From Mycolicibacterium neworleansense (lineage in GTDB: Bacteria; Actinomycetota; Actinomycetes; Mycobacteriales; Mycobacteriaceae): DNA of 64,000 nucleotides. The first letter of the stretch is position 1. Every line of letters starts with the position of its first letter. Location: contig NZ_CWKH01000003.1 of the NCBI RefSeq assembly GCF_001245615.1, positions 124,001-188,000 of the forward strand. The letters run 5' to 3'. The position numbers were made by a program, and so were the translations under genes. A model generated the notes under the pieces. The model had not been told where the DNA came from. It did not search any database and was given only the letters and a program-made list of their open reading frames with translations. Below are positions 11,309 to 24,179 of the stretch, piece by piece.

Positions 11309-12959
11309 AGTCGGCGTAGAGGTTCTCCCACGCCGGTTGCGCACGGAACACATCCGTCGCCGCCTCTTCGTCCAGCACGTCCGCGTCGTCATGGCGCACC
11401 AGGAACTCGACGTAATCGTCGTCATCGTCGTCGCGCGGATCCAGGTAGGGCTCCGGGTTCGGTTGCGGCGCCAGTTTGGGCTCGGCATCGAACCCGAGCA
11501 GGAACAGGGCGGCCACCACACCGAAGAGAGCGACGAACGCCGGCAGAAGCATGGACTGAGACATCGCCGCGGCGAATGGCGCGTGCAGGAACTCGGGCAG
11601 TTCGGCGGCCGCACCCTCACCGCGCGGTGCGGCGTTCGCGGCCCCCGGCAGCTCGGCGCCGATCCGCGACGTCATGTAGGCCGCGATCCCGGCACTGCCC
11701 AGCACCGAGCCCACCTGGCGGGTGGCGTTGTACACGCCCGACCCCGCCCCGGCCAGATCCGGCGGCAGGTTGCGGGTCGCGGTGGCCGCCAGCGGGGACC
11801 AGATGAACGCCATCCCGACGCCCATCACCACCTGCGGTAGCAGCAGCCGCCAGATCGGCGTCGTCGGCGTCATCTCGAACGCCAACCAGGTCAACCCGAT
11901 CGCCATGGCCGAGAAACCGAACCCGATCACGGGCGTCGGATGCGCCCGGTCGATGATGCGGCCCACCACCGGAGCCAACACACCGCTGGCGATCGCAGTC
12001 GGCGCGGTCAACAGCGCCGAGCGGATCGGCGACAGCCCGCACACCGTCTGGGCGTAGAACATCAACGGCAGGATCATCGCCGTCACCGCGAACCCGATCG
12101 TCGCAACGCCGATGTTGGCCAGACTGAAGTCGCGGTCTTGGAAGATCCGCAGCGGGATCAGCGGCTCGGCGGTGTTGACGGCCTGCCAGCACACGAATCC
12201 CACCATCACCGCGATACCGACCGCGCCAGTGGCCCACACCCACGGCGCCCAGTCCCGGGACTGCCCCTCCTGCAGCGCGAACACGATCAGGAACATGCCG
12301 AGGCCGGACAGCACCACACCCAGCACGTCGAACCGGTGCGGCTGGGTCGGCAGCACCGGGACCAGCCACACCGCCAGCGCCAGACCCAGAATTCCGATCG
12401 GCACGTTGACGAAGAAGATCCACTGCCAGCCCAGTCCCCCGACCAGCACACCACCGGCCAGCGGCCCGACCAGGGTGGCCACCCCGGCGGTCGCACCCCA
12501 GACGCTCATCGCCACCCCGCGCCGGTCGGGCGGGAAGATCCGGGTGATGGTCGACAAGGTCTGCGGGGTGAGCAGCGCCGCTCCGATCCCCTGCACCACA
12601 CGCGCGGCGATCAGCATCTCGATGCTGCCGGCCAGGCCGCACCACAGCGAGGCCGCGGTGAACACCGCCAGGCCGGCCAGATAGAGGTTCTTCGGCCCGT
12701 ACACGTCGCCCAGCCGTCCCGCGACGAGCAACGGCACCGCATAGGCGAGCAGGTAGGCACTGGTCACCCAAATCACGCCGTCGTAGTCGGCGCCGAGCCG
12801 CTCCATGATCGTCGGATTGGCGACCGCGACGATCGTTGCGTCGACCAGGATCATGAAGAAGCCGAACATCATGGCCCACAGCGCGTGCCACGGATTTTCC
12901 GGACGCGCGGGCACATTGCCCTGCGGGCTCGGGGTGCGGGCGTTCAGCGCTGGCGACAT
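11271..12959 (-). CDS. MFS multidrug efflux transporter, DHA2/EmrB type
   Basis: A 562-residue, 14-helix transporter of the EmrB/QacA subfamily. The loop-2/3 motif [10 protein letters not shown] and the helix-5 antiporter motif region [14 protein letters not shown] are visible. An unusual cytoplasmic tail of about 90 residues follows the last helix and contains a run of acidic residues ([10 protein letters not shown]). Proton-driven export of drugs or lipids is inferred from the family. It matches the position of Rv1250. It reads toward and overlaps the GlcD-like gene, and lies just downstream of a second MFS gene on the same strand. Confidence 0.88.
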   Translation of the reverse strand: MSPALNARTPSPQGNVPARPENPWHALWAMMFGFFMILVDATIVAVANPTIMERLGADYDGVIWVTSAYLLAYAVPLLVAGRLGDVYGPKNLYLAGLAVFTAASLWCGLAGSIEMLIAARVVQGIGAALLTPQTLSTITRIFPPDRRGVAMSVWGATAGVATLVGPLAGGVLVGGLGWQWIFFVNVPIGILGLALAVWLVPVLPTQPHRFDVLGVVLSGLGMFLIVFALQEGQSRDWAPWVWATGAVGIAVMVGFVCWQAVNTAEPLIPLRIFQDRDFSLANIGVATIGFAVTAMILPLMFYAQTVCGLSPIRSALLTAPTAIASGVLAPVVGRIIDRAHPTPVIGFGFSAMAIGLTWLAFEMTPTTPIWRLLLPQVVMGVGMAFIWSPLAATATRNLPPDLAGAGSGVYNATRQVGSVLGSAGIAAYMTSRIGAELPGAANAAPRGEGAAAELPEFLHAPFAAAMSQSMLLPAFVALFGVVAALFLLGFDAEPKLAPQPNPEPYLDPRDDDDDDYVEFLVRHDDADVLDEEAATDVFRAQPAWENLYADFMADRDGTAQRD

Positions 12960-13008
12960 GTCCTAGTTGGGTAGTTGGCGGGCCAAGCCGACGCTACCCG
13001 GGAGCCCG

Positions 13009-14304
13009 TCAGGCCGGCTCGACAACCGCCTCGGAGACGATGAGCGTGTCGCTCGGGTATTCGCTCGCCTCTTCGTCGCCGTTACGCCGAGCGACCAGCA
13101 GTAGCGCCGCCAGGGCGATCGCCATGCCGGCCGTCATCACCAACGACAACGCCAACGCACCGTTGCCCAGCGCCCCGATCGCTGGTGCCACCGCCGCTCC
13201 GAGCCCGAACTGCGCCGCCCCCAGCAGCGCGGCCGCGGTTCCGGCGGCGTCGGGATGACGAGACAGCGCCACTGCCGGAGCGTTGGGCAGCACCAGACCC
13301 ATCCCGGCCAGGATCGCCAGCACCGGCACCACGAACGCGGACAGCCCGCCCACGTGCGCGACGGTCAGCACGACGAACACCACCCCGGCCAACGCCGACC
13401 AGCTCAGCGCCGCCACCGTGATGGCCTGCGGCGAGAACCGGCGCAGCAGCACCACGTTGAACTGAGTGGCACCGATCAGCGCGATCGCGCCCGCGGCGAA
13501 CACCAGCGCGAACGCCTGCTGGTTCAGGCCGTAGTGGCCCTGCAGGACGAACGGCGCCGCCGAGATATAGGCGAACAGTCCCGACATGCCCAGTGCGGCC
13601 ACCAGCACCAGGATCACGAATCGCGAGTCGCGCAGCAGCTCGATGTAGGTGCCGATGATGCCGCCCACCGCCAGTGGCCGCCGGTGCGCGACCGCAAGTG
13701 TCTCCGGCAGGGCCAGCGCGGCCATCACCAACAGCCCGCCGGCCACCACCACCAGCGCGACGAAGACCCAATGCCACGAGCCGTGCAACAACACCGCCGC
13801 GCCCAATGACGGGGCCAGTACCGGCGCCACCCCGAGCACCAGCATCAACCGCGACATCACCGTGGCCGCCACCGTGCCGCTGAACAGGTCACCGACCACG
13901 GCGATGGCCACCACCGAGGCGGCTGCCGCGCCCATGCCCTGTAATCCGCGGGCCAGCCCGAGGATCGCGATGTTGGGCGCCAGCACACACAGCACCGAGG
14001 CAACCATGTGCAGCACGATGCCCGCCATCAAGGGGCGCCTGCGGCCCAGCGAATCCGACAGCGGGCCGACGATCAGCTGCCCCAGGGCCAGACCGGCCAG
14101 CGTGCCGGTGAGCGTCAACTGCGAGACGGAAGAGGAGACCGAGAGTTCGTCGGCGATCCGGGGCAGCGCCGGCAGATACATGTCGATGGTCAGCGGACCC
14201 AGTGCCACCAAGGCGCCCAGCACCAGGATCATGCGGATCCGGCCCGGCATCCGGCTGTGCAAGGTCACCGATGCTGCCGTGTCCACGTCGGGCGATGATG
14301 CCAT
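13009..14304 (-). CDS. MFS multidrug resistance transporter, Bcr/CflA type
   Basis: A 431-residue, 12-helix transporter. The N-terminal helix carries GPLTIDMYLPALP, a hallmark of the Bcr/CflA drug/H+ antiporters, followed by the MFS motif GPLSDSLGRRRP. It lies 49 bases upstream of the DHA2 transporter on the same strand, so the two may be co-transcribed. As far as I recall it has no counterpart at this place in M. tuberculosis, which suggests a gain or a loss between lineages. Substrates cannot be predicted. Confidence 0.88.
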   Translation of the reverse strand: MASSPDVDTAASVTLHSRMPGRIRMILVLGALVALGPLTIDMYLPALPRIADELSVSSSVSQLTLTGTLAGLALGQLIVGPLSDSLGRRRPLMAGIVLHMVASVLCVLAPNIAILGLARGLQGMGAAAASVVAIAVVGDLFSGTVAATVMSRLMLVLGVAPVLAPSLGAAVLLHGSWHWVFVALVVVAGGLLVMAALALPETLAVAHRRPLAVGGIIGTYIELLRDSRFVILVLVAALGMSGLFAYISAAPFVLQGHYGLNQQAFALVFAAGAIALIGATQFNVVLLRRFSPQAITVAALSWSALAGVVFVVLTVAHVGGLSAFVVPVLAILAGMGLVLPNAPAVALSRHPDAAGTAAALLGAAQFGLGAAVAPAIGALGNGALALSLVMTAGMAIALAALLLVARRNGDEEASEYPSDTLIVSEAVVEPA

Positions 14305-14453
14305 GAAGATGTTTAGCCCCGCATATCAGTTTTTTGTTCCCGTGACGGCTGTCACCCTCGGGCACCGGCAACGCGCCGTCGTTCGTTCTCCCGACGTCAG
14401 GTCACGCGTTAGCCTGGCAGTCAACGATGGGTTCATACCTGGGAGGCCCCGAA

Positions 14454-15197
14454 GTGCGTGCGCGGTCCAAGCCACACCTGCCTGCGAAGGTCGAGGAGAA
14501 CGAAGATCCCAGCACCGCCGCCAAGGTGCTCTCGTCCATCATCGAGCGCAGCTCACGGGTCCAGGCACCGGCGGTCAAGGCTTACGTCGACCGGCTGCGC
14601 AGCCAACAGCCCGACGCCACGCCGGCCCAGATCGTGACCCGGCTCGAGAAGCACTACCTGGCCGCGGTGATGGCCAGTGGTGCCGCCGTCGGCTCGGCAG
14701 CGGCGTTCCCCGGTATCGGAACCCTGGCCGCCCTGTCGGCCGTGGCCGGCGAGACGGTCGTCTTCCTGGAAGCCACGTCGGTCTTCGTCCTGGCGGTCGC
14801 CGAGGTGCACGGCGTCCCGGCCGACCACCGCGAACGACGTCGTGCCCTGGTGCTCTCGGTGCTCGTCGGCGACGACAGCAAGCGCGCGATCGCCGACCTC
14901 CTGGGCACCGGCCGCACCAGTGGCGCTTGGCTGGCCGACGGTGCCGCGACGCTGCCGTTGCCCGCCGTCTCGCAGCTCAACTCCCGGCTGGTCAAGTACT
15001 TCGTCAAGCGGTATACGCTCAAGCGCGGCGCGATGGCTTTCGGCAAGATGCTGCCGGTCGGCATCGGCGCTGTCATCGGCGGTGTCGGCAACCGGCTGAT
15101 GGGTAAGAAGATCGTCGCCAACGCCCGCCAGGCGTTCGGTGCGCCCCCGCCGCGGTGGCCTGCAACGTTGCATGTGCTGCCGCCCGCCAAGCCCTGA
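14454..15197 (+). CDS. Conserved membrane-associated protein (Rv1249c-like)
   Basis: A 247-residue protein without a known function. The middle, around residues 65-115, is a Gly/Ala-rich hydrophobic hairpin; a second hydrophobic stretch lies near the C-terminus around GIGAVIGGVGNRLMG. The rest is helical and charged, somewhat like EcsC-family proteins, but I would not claim membership. The GTG at 14454 is chosen over the ATG at 14427 because GGGAGG lies 7 bases before it. It precedes kgd, as Rv1249c does in M. tuberculosis. Confidence 0.72.
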   Translation: MRARSKPHLPAKVEENEDPSTAAKVLSSIIERSSRVQAPAVKAYVDRLRSQQPDATPAQIVTRLEKHYLAAVMASGAAVGSAAAFPGIGTLAALSAVAGETVVFLEATSVFVLAVAEVHGVPADHRERRRALVLSVLVGDDSKRAIADLLGTGRTSGAWLADGAATLPLPAVSQLNSRLVKYFVKRYTLKRGAMAFGKMLPVGIGAVIGGVGNRLMGKKIVANARQAFGAPPPRWPATLHVLPPAKP

Positions 15198-15340
15198 GGT
15201 CCATGCCGACCTCGGGTGACGTCGAAAGGCGATAGCCTTTATGCGGCGGTCGAGCGGGGTAGACCGCCCACAGAAGAACACAAGCGGCAAGCCTGCATGT
15301 GACGGCGAGCCGGACACAAGAATCGAGGCGAGTGTCTGCC

Positions 15341-18963
<3,623 letters not shown>

Positions 18964-18980
18964 ACCGCTTCACCACATCA

Positions 18981-19021
18981 ACGGAATGGTCGCTGCCGCA
19001 CGTCGGTGGCGACCATTCCGT
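18981..19021 (+). terminator. Hairpin after kgd
   Basis: Perfect 13-base arms (ACGGAATGGTCGC and its complement) enclose a 15-base loop, starting 18 bases after the kgd stop. There is no following T-run, which is common for mycobacterial terminators. Termination is inferred. Confidence 0.65.
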
Positions 19022-19095
19022 GGTTCTGGGCATGGGTTTCGATCACCACGCGCACAACACTGGGCGGACCGTGGGGCGGTCACTAGACAACTAGG

Positions 19096-20478
19096 GTGAC
19101 TATCGCAGCCACCGCGCCTGCCTCCCCCACGGCGGCGCCCGCCTCGAACACGGTCCGCACCGCCGTACTGGCCAGCGTGCTGGGCACGACGATCGAGTGG
19201 TACGACTTCTTCCTGTATGCCACGGCCGCGAGCCTGGTGTTCAACCACACCTTCTTCCCCGACCAGAGTTCGTTCGTCGGGACCATGCTGGCGTTCGCCA
19301 CCTTCGCGGTCGGGTTCGTGGTCCGGCCCATCGGCGGATTCGTCTTCGGCCACATCGGCGATCGGATCGGGCGCAAGAAGACGCTGGCGCTGACGATGCT
19401 GTTGATGGGTGCGGCGACCGCATTGATGGGTGTGCTGCCCACCGCCGCGCAGATCGGCGTGCTGGCCCCGGTCCTGCTCCTCGTATTGCGCGTGGTTCAG
19501 GGATTCGCGCTCGGTGGTGAGTGGGCCGGCGCGGTGCTGCTGGCCGTCGAGCACAGCCCCCGTCACCGCCGCGGGTTGTTCGGGAGCATCCCGCAGGTCG
19601 GGCTCGCACTGGGCCTGGCGCTGGGGACCGGGGTGTTCGTGCTGTTGCAGCTGTGGCTGTCGGCCGAGGCGTTCCAGAGCTACGGGTGGCGGATCGCGTT
19701 CCTGTTCAGCATCGTGCTGGTGATCTTCGGTGTCGTGGTGCGGTTCCGGGTGGCCGAGACCCCGGCGTTCGAGAAACTGCGCGAGGACGACGACCGCTCG
19801 GCGGTTCCGGTGAAGGAGATCTTCACTCCCCCGGCGCTGCGCTCTACCGTGCTGGGTCTGCTGTCACGCTGGGGCGAGGGCGCCGCGTTCAACACCTGGG
19901 GCGTTTTCACCATCTCGTACGCCACCGCCACCCTGCACCTGGGCAAGGTGCCGGTCCTGATCGTGGTGACCGCGGCGGCACTGCTCATGGCGGTGCTGCT
20001 GCCCGTGTCGGGTCTGCTGGCCGACCGGTTCAGCCCGAAAGCGGTCTACGCGTCGGGTATCGCCGCCTACGCCGTCGTGGTGTTCCCGGCGTTCGCCTTG
20101 TTCAACACGGGCAGCATCGCGGCGTACGCGGTCGGAATGCTGTTGGCGTTCGGCGTAATCCACGCCTGGTTCTACGGCGCGCAGGGCACGCTCTACGCGT
20201 CCCTGTTCCCGACCCGCACCCGCTACACCGGGCTGTCCACGGTGTATCAGCTCTCCGGCGTCTACGCCTCGGGCCTGACCCCGCTGATCCTCACGGCGTT
20301 GATCGCCGCCGGTGGCGGCGCACCGTGGTTGGCGTGCGGATATCTGGTGGCCCGGACCAGGCGCACGTCGGCAGCCGCGGGCGTCCCGGCGATCACGGTG
20401 CGCGCGGCGTCGGCGACCCAGCCGTCGATCGACACCGCGAAGTCCATGCTGAGCACGTCGCCGTCGCGCAGCCGGTAG
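19096..20478 (+). CDS. MFS metabolite:H+ symporter, C-terminus replaced by unrelated sequence
   Basis: A transporter of the MHS family (ShiA/ProP-like). TTIEWYDFFLYATAA at the first helix, GRKKTLALTM after helix 2 and RVVQGFALGGEWAGA in helix 4 are diagnostic. About 419 residues are authentic and include most of the twelve helices. After GGGAPWLACGYLVA near 20352 the expected end of the last helix and tail is missing. The frame runs on for about 42 polar residues that are the antisense of the facing aminopeptidase gene, to a stop at 20478. A deletion at about 20350 that joined the two genes explains this. The substrate is unknown and transport activity is uncertain. Confidence 0.8.
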   Translation: MTIAATAPASPTAAPASNTVRTAVLASVLGTTIEWYDFFLYATAASLVFNHTFFPDQSSFVGTMLAFATFAVGFVVRPIGGFVFGHIGDRIGRKKTLALTMLLMGAATALMGVLPTAAQIGVLAPVLLLVLRVVQGFALGGEWAGAVLLAVEHSPRHRRGLFGSIPQVGLALGLALGTGVFVLLQLWLSAEAFQSYGWRIAFLFSIVLVIFGVVVRFRVAETPAFEKLREDDDRSAVPVKEIFTPPALRSTVLGLLSRWGEGAAFNTWGVFTISYATATLHLGKVPVLIVVTAAALLMAVLLPVSGLLADRFSPKAVYASGIAAYAVVVFPAFALFNTGSIAAYAVGMLLAFGVIHAWFYGAQGTLYASLFPTRTRYTGLSTVYQLSGVYASGLTPLILTALIAAGGGAPWLACGYLVARTRRTSAAAGVPAITVRAASATQPSIDTAKSMLSTSPSRSR

Positions 20479-20741
20479 TCGTGCGGAAGGCCGTGCAGCA
20501 CAGCGTCGTTGACCGACAGACAGATGACGTTGCGGAACGGTCCCTTGCCGAACGACGGGTCGTAGTCCCAGTAGCAGGACTCGGCGCCGCGGCGCTTGAC
20601 CATGTCACGTGCGTGGTGTTCGAGGTCGAGCAGGTTGACCCCGACGTCGACGAGCCCGCTCAGCTCGCGGAGCACCTCGGCCACGAACCGCCCGGTGATC
20701 CGCATCTTCTCGATCTCGGCGTCGGTTTTCAGCTCGATCAT
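20262..20741 (-). pseudogene. map: Type I methionine aminopeptidase, truncated
   Basis: The first 132 or so residues are a type I methionine aminopeptidase: LHGLP (substrate His), MDFAV and ADAART carry the first two metal-binding aspartates. The frame then runs into antisense of the MFS gene after DVRLVRAT (about 20346). The metal ligands of the second half (one His and two Glu) are absent, so the product should be inactive; the family is about 250-285 residues long. The ATG at 20741 has AGGAGG 8 bases upstream, better placed than for a GTG at 20747. It was divergent from an XRE regulator gene, with shared operators. Confidence 0.85.
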
Positions 20742-20756
20742 GTCCACACCCTCCTC

Positions 20757-20770
20757 GGTATTTAAATACC
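20757..20770. promoter_or_regulatory. Operator 1 of the map/XRE divergent promoter
   Basis: GGTATTTAAATACC is a perfect 14-base palindrome in the 69-base gap between the divergent aminopeptidase and XRE genes. It lies 10 bases from a second near-copy and covers possible promoter hexamers for both genes. Binding by the XRE protein is inferred. Confidence 0.7.
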
Positions 20771-20779
20771 AACACTAGC

Positions 20780-20793
20780 GGTATATAAATACC
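20780..20793. promoter_or_regulatory. Operator 2 of the map/XRE divergent promoter
   Basis: GGTATATAAATACC differs from operator 1 at one base. The centres are 23 bases apart, about two helical turns. On the + strand, TATAAA at 20784-20789 with TTTAAA 17 bases upstream could be the promoter of the XRE gene, so occupancy would repress it. Confidence 0.7.
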
Positions 20794-20810
20794 GGCGCTA
20801 CCGTGGTGTC

Positions 20811-21098
20811 GTGGTCCGCACCCCACTGACGCCCGCACAGATCGCCGCCGGCAGACGGCTCGGCGAAACCCTGCGCTCGGCCCGGGGCGGCCGATCGCTC
20901 GACGAGGTGGCCGAACAGGCCGGTATCTCCCCCGAGACGCTGCGCAAGATCGAGACCGGACGCCTGCCCTCCCCTGCCTTCGGCACGGTGGTCGGACTGA
21001 GCACCGCACTGGGCATCCCGCTGCAGAGCCTGGCCGATGAATGGCAGGACGCCGCAGCAGCAGAGGCCGCCATACGCGAGACCGCCGGTACCGCGTAA
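20811..21098 (+). CDS. XRE-family helix-turn-helix regulator
   Basis: A 95-residue protein that is almost entirely one HTH_3 domain (residues 12-67, with LDEVAEQAGISPETLRKIE as the helix-turn-helix). It starts at a GTG just downstream of two palindromic AT-rich sites and is divergent from the truncated aminopeptidase gene. Such pairs are usually a regulator and its target, so the sites are probably its operators. With the aminopeptidase broken, the regulator may have lost its purpose, but it looks intact itself. Confidence 0.85.
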   Translation: MVRTPLTPAQIAAGRRLGETLRSARGGRSLDEVAEQAGISPETLRKIETGRLPSPAFGTVVGLSTALGIPLQSLADEWQDAAAAEAAIRETAGTA

Positions 21099-21108
21099 TC
21101 TCGTAACT

Positions 21109-21120
21109 CGACACGTGTCG
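21109..21120. promoter_or_regulatory. Palindrome upstream of the SDR gene
   Basis: CGACACGTGTCG is a perfect 12-base palindrome, 21 bases before the ATG of the SDR gene and 10 bases after the XRE stop. It could be an operator of an unidentified regulator. In a high-GC genome a 12-base palindrome may also arise by chance. Confidence 0.4.
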
Positions 21121-21141
21121 TACTACGCGAGGGAGTGTTCC

Positions 21142-21966
21142 ATGGAGGGCTTCGCCGGAAAGGTCGCCGTCGTCACCGGCGCCGGATCGGGTATCGGGCA
21201 GGCGCTGGCCATCGAGCTCGGACGTTCGGGCGCCAAGCTGGCGATCAGCGACGTCGACACCGAGGGCCTGGCGATCACCGAAGAACGCCTCAAGGCGATC
21301 GGCGCCGAGGTCAAGACCGACCGGCTCGACGTGACCGAGCGCGAGGCCTTCCTGCTCTACGCCGACGCGGTCAAGGAGCACTTCGGCAAGGTCAACCAGA
21401 TCTACAACAACGCGGGCATCGCCTTCACCGGCGACGTCGAGGTCAGCTCGTTCAAGGACATCGAGCGGGTGATGGACGTCGACTACTGGGGCGTCGTCAA
21501 CGGCACCAAGGCGTTCCTGCCGCACCTCATCGCCTCCGGCGACGGGCACGTCGTCAACGTCTCGAGCCTGTTCGGCATCTTCTCGGTGCCCGGCCAGGCC
21601 GCCTACAACTCGGCCAAGTTCGCGGTCCGCGGTTTCACCGAGGCCCTGCGCCAGGAGATGGCCCTGGCCAAGCACCCGGTCAAGGTGACGTGTGTGCACC
21701 CTGGCGGGATCAAGACCGCCATCGCCCGCAACGCCACCGCCGCCGAGGGACTGGATCAGAAGGCGCTCGCCGAGACCTTCGACCGGAAGCTGGCCAACAC
21801 CACCCCGCAGCGCGCCGCCAAGATCATCCTCGAGGCCGTGCGCAAGGACCGGGCACGGGTACTCGTCGGAGCCGACGCCAAGGTCCTCGACGTCATCGTG
21901 CGGATCACCGGCTCGGCGTACCAGAAGCTGTTCGCGGGCGCGATGGGGCGGATGCTGCCCCGCTGA
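21142..21966 (+). CDS. Short-chain dehydrogenase/reductase (Rv1245c-like)
   Basis: A 274-residue classical SDR. The cofactor motif TGAGSGIG (residues 12-19), the structural NNAG, and the catalytic Ser and YNSAK motif are all present. The acidic residue in ISDVDTEG after the second strand suggests NAD(H) preference. The ATG at 21142 has GAGGGA upstream; the longer frame from 21037 overlaps the XRE gene and is not favoured. It matches Rv1245c in the kgd neighbourhood. The substrate is unknown. Confidence 0.88.
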   Translation: MEGFAGKVAVVTGAGSGIGQALAIELGRSGAKLAISDVDTEGLAITEERLKAIGAEVKTDRLDVTEREAFLLYADAVKEHFGKVNQIYNNAGIAFTGDVEVSSFKDIERVMDVDYWGVVNGTKAFLPHLIASGDGHVVNVSSLFGIFSVPGQAAYNSAKFAVRGFTEALRQEMALAKHPVKVTCVHPGGIKTAIARNATAAEGLDQKALAETFDRKLANTTPQRAAKIILEAVRKDRARVLVGADAKVLDVIVRITGSAYQKLFAGAMGRMLPR

Positions 21967-21984
21967 CACCGGGGTTGCCGAGGG

Positions 21985-22827
21985 CTAGTGGCCCAGCGGG
22001 TTGGCCTGGAGGAACGCTTCGGCCACCGCACCGGGATCCTTGCCCTCGGCGACCTGTCTGCGCATATCGGCCAGCGATCCGGTGTCCAGGACACCGGCGA
22101 TCTCGTTGAGCGCCAGGATCTGACGTTCGTCGAGGGTGTTGCGGCGATACAGCGGCACCACATTCTCGCCCCGGATCAGTGCCGTCTTGTCGGCCAGCAC
22201 GGTCAGCTCCGACGGGATCCCCGGATCGGCCGTCGTCGCCCACGCCGCATTGATCTTCCCGGCGCGCAAGGCCGCGAACAGGCTCTTGTCGTCGGGGAAC
22301 CTACTGGCCTCCGGCAGTGTGCAAGAACCCACCGCGGTGGGCACCTTGGCGCCGGCCACCGCGCCCGGGCGGGCCTTCGCACAGTTGCGGCGCAGCGCGC
22401 TCAGGTCGGCCCCGCCCCACGCCGACGCCGTGGCCTCGGTGACCACCACTGCGGGCTTGTCCTGTGCCGACATCGTGTAGTCACCGGCCGCGACGCCCTC
22501 GGGCAGCGCCGACACCAGATCCCGGTAGACCTGTTCGTCGGCGCGCGCCGTCGCGGTCGGATTCAACTCTGTCAGAAACCGGCCGGTGAACCCCGGCTGC
22601 ACCGTCACCGATCCGGAATCGAGCACACCTGAGACACCGTCGGTCTCGGTGACCGCCGCGGGGGTGCCGTAGTAGCGCAACGCCGCCGCATACAGATGAC
22701 CGAGCAGCTCCGATTCGGGCGCCGGCCCCGCCCCGACCACGAGAGCGGCCGGGGCCGAGTGGCCGCCGCAACCGGCTGACACCAGGGCCAACAGCACCAG
22801 TAGTGACAACGCCAGGGTGCGGCGCAT
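21985..22827 (-). CDS. lpqZ: Substrate-binding lipoprotein LpqZ (OpuAC-like)
   Basis: A 280-residue lipoprotein: short basic start, hydrophobic signal, lipobox VSAGC (Cys20), then a periplasmic solute-binding domain of the glycine-betaine/choline (OpuAC) type. No permease or ATPase gene for it lies nearby, as for LpqZ (Rv1244c) in M. tuberculosis. It reads in the same direction as the upstream malic enzyme gene with 8 bases between them, so the two are probably one transcript. The ligand is unknown. Confidence 0.85.
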   Translation of the reverse strand: MRRTLALSLLVLLALVSAGCGGHSAPAALVVGAGPAPESELLGHLYAAALRYYGTPAAVTETDGVSGVLDSGSVTVQPGFTGRFLTELNPTATARADEQVYRDLVSALPEGVAAGDYTMSAQDKPAVVVTEATASAWGGADLSALRRNCAKARPGAVAGAKVPTAVGSCTLPEASRFPDDKSLFAALRAGKINAAWATTADPGIPSELTVLADKTALIRGENVVPLYRRNTLDERQILALNEIAGVLDTGSLADMRRQVAEGKDPGAVAEAFLQANPLGH

Positions 22828-22835
22828 CCGTGAAC

Positions 22836-24047
22836 TCAGGATTCTGCGGGGTCAACCGCCGCGGCGACCGCGGCCGCGACCGCGGGGCCGACCCGCGGAT
22901 CCAGCGCGCTGGGCACGATGTGGTCGACCGCCAGATCGTCGCCGACGACCGAGAAGATCGCCTCGGCAGCCGCCACCTTCATCTTCTCGGTGATGCGGCG
23001 GGCCCCGGCGTCGAGCGCCCCGCGGAACACCCCGGGGAAGGCCAGCACGTTGTTGATCTGGTTCGGGAAGTCGCTGCGCCCGGTCGCCACGACCGCCGCG
23101 TACTTGCGGGCCGCGTCCGGGTGGATCTCCGGATCCGGGTTGGACAGCGCGAAGACGATGCAGTCGGGAGCCATCGTGGCAATGAGCTCCTCGGGCACGA
23201 TGCCGGCCGACACCCCGAGGAAGACGTCGGCACCCTCGAGCGCCTCGGCCACCCCACCGGTGAGTTTGCGCGGGTTCGTGCGGCCGGCGAGCTCCGCCTT
23301 GAAGGCGTTGAGGTTGTCGCGGCCCGAGTGCACGATGCCCTGCGAGTCGAGCACCACGACGTCGGTGATGCCCTTGTTCAGCAGGATGTTGGCGCAGGCC
23401 ACACCCGCGGCGCCGGCACCGGAGATCACCACGCGCAGCGCGTGGATGTCGCGGTCGAGGACCTTGGTGGCGCCCAGCAGCGCGGCCAGCACCACGATCG
23501 CCGTGCCGTGCTGGTCGTCGTGCATGACCGGGCAGTCCAGGGCCTCGATGACCCGGCGCTCGATCTCGAAGCACCGCGGCGCCGAGATGTCCTCCAGGTT
23601 CACCGCGCCGAACGTCGGACGCAGCCGGACCAGGGTTTCGACGATCTCGTCGGGATCCTTGGTGTCGAGCACGATCGGGATCGAGTTCAGGCCGCCGAAG
23701 GTCTTGAACAGCGCGCTCTTGCCCTCCATGACCGGCAGTGAGGCCGCGGGGCCGATATCGCCGAGGCCCAGCACCGCGGTGCCGTCGCTGACCACAGCGA
23801 CCAGGCGGTTGGCCCACGTGTATTTGGCGGCAAGGGTGTGATCAGTGGCGATCGCCCGGCTCACCTGGGCGACACCAGGGGTATAGGCGATCGACAGCGC
23901 ACGCTGGGTATCCAGCGGCGCCTTCAACTCGACCGAGAGCTTTCCGCCTTCGTGAGCATCGAAGATCTCGGCGTCGTCGATGACAACTTGCGGGGTGCGC
24001 TCCGCTGACGAGCGCTCGGACGAGGAGGCGACTGTACTTTCCGACAC
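22836..24047 (-). CDS. NAD(P)-dependent malic enzyme
   Basis: A malic enzyme of about 403 residues, which decarboxylates malate to pyruvate with reduction of NAD(P). [10 protein letters not shown] and [15 protein letters not shown] are the malate-binding signatures; DDQHGTA and [13 protein letters not shown] begin the cofactor domain; LSNPDPEI closes the active site. It is the short bacterial form without a phosphotransacetylase domain. GTG 24047 is chosen over TTG 24071, but neither has a good ribosome site. I recall a malate dehydrogenase gene beside corA in M. tuberculosis; here a malic enzyme holds that place. Confidence 0.9.
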   Translation of the reverse strand: MSESTVASSSERSSAERTPQVVIDDAEIFDAHEGGKLSVELKAPLDTQRALSIAYTPGVAQVSRAIATDHTLAAKYTWANRLVAVVSDGTAVLGLGDIGPAASLPVMEGKSALFKTFGGLNSIPIVLDTKDPDEIVETLVRLRPTFGAVNLEDISAPRCFEIERRVIEALDCPVMHDDQHGTAIVVLAALLGATKVLDRDIHALRVVISGAGAAGVACANILLNKGITDVVVLDSQGIVHSGRDNLNAFKAELAGRTNPRKLTGGVAEALEGADVFLGVSAGIVPEELIATMAPDCIVFALSNPDPEIHPDAARKYAAVVATGRSDFPNQINNVLAFPGVFRGALDAGARRITEKMKVAAAEAIFSVVGDDLAVDHIVPSALDPRVGPAVAAAVAAAVDPAES

Positions 24048-24103
24048 GGCGCAAGGGTACTTCAATGCCAATTCTCACAGGGTCGGGTTCCCCGCTGGTG
24101 AGC

Positions 24104-24119
24104 GTTACTTAACAGTAAC
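24104..24119. promoter_or_regulatory. Inverted repeat between malic enzyme and corA
   Basis: GTTACT-TAAC-AGTAAC has perfect 6-base arms. It lies in the 130-base gap between divergent genes, about 60 bases from each start. A regulator site is possible; nothing identifies which. No M-box-like structure was seen before corA. Confidence 0.35.
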
Positions 24120-24179
24120 TGCGCGTAGCATCGTTGTGCTGGTCAGGTAGCTGCACACCGCGCAGGAAGGTCGGAGTCC

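Noticed and set aside
18970..19566. Minus-strand open frame of 198 codons downstream of kgd
   Set aside because: It is the reverse of the MFS gene start and includes the kgd terminator hairpin.
20261..20480. Overlapping convergent genes as a designed antisense arrangement
   Set aside because: Both reading frames lose family similarity at the same point, which fits a deletion better than a functional overlap.
24072..24179. Mg2+ riboswitch (M-box or ykoY type) before corA
   Set aside because: The gap is only about 110-130 bases and no conserved core or multi-stem layout was found, only one small inverted repeat.
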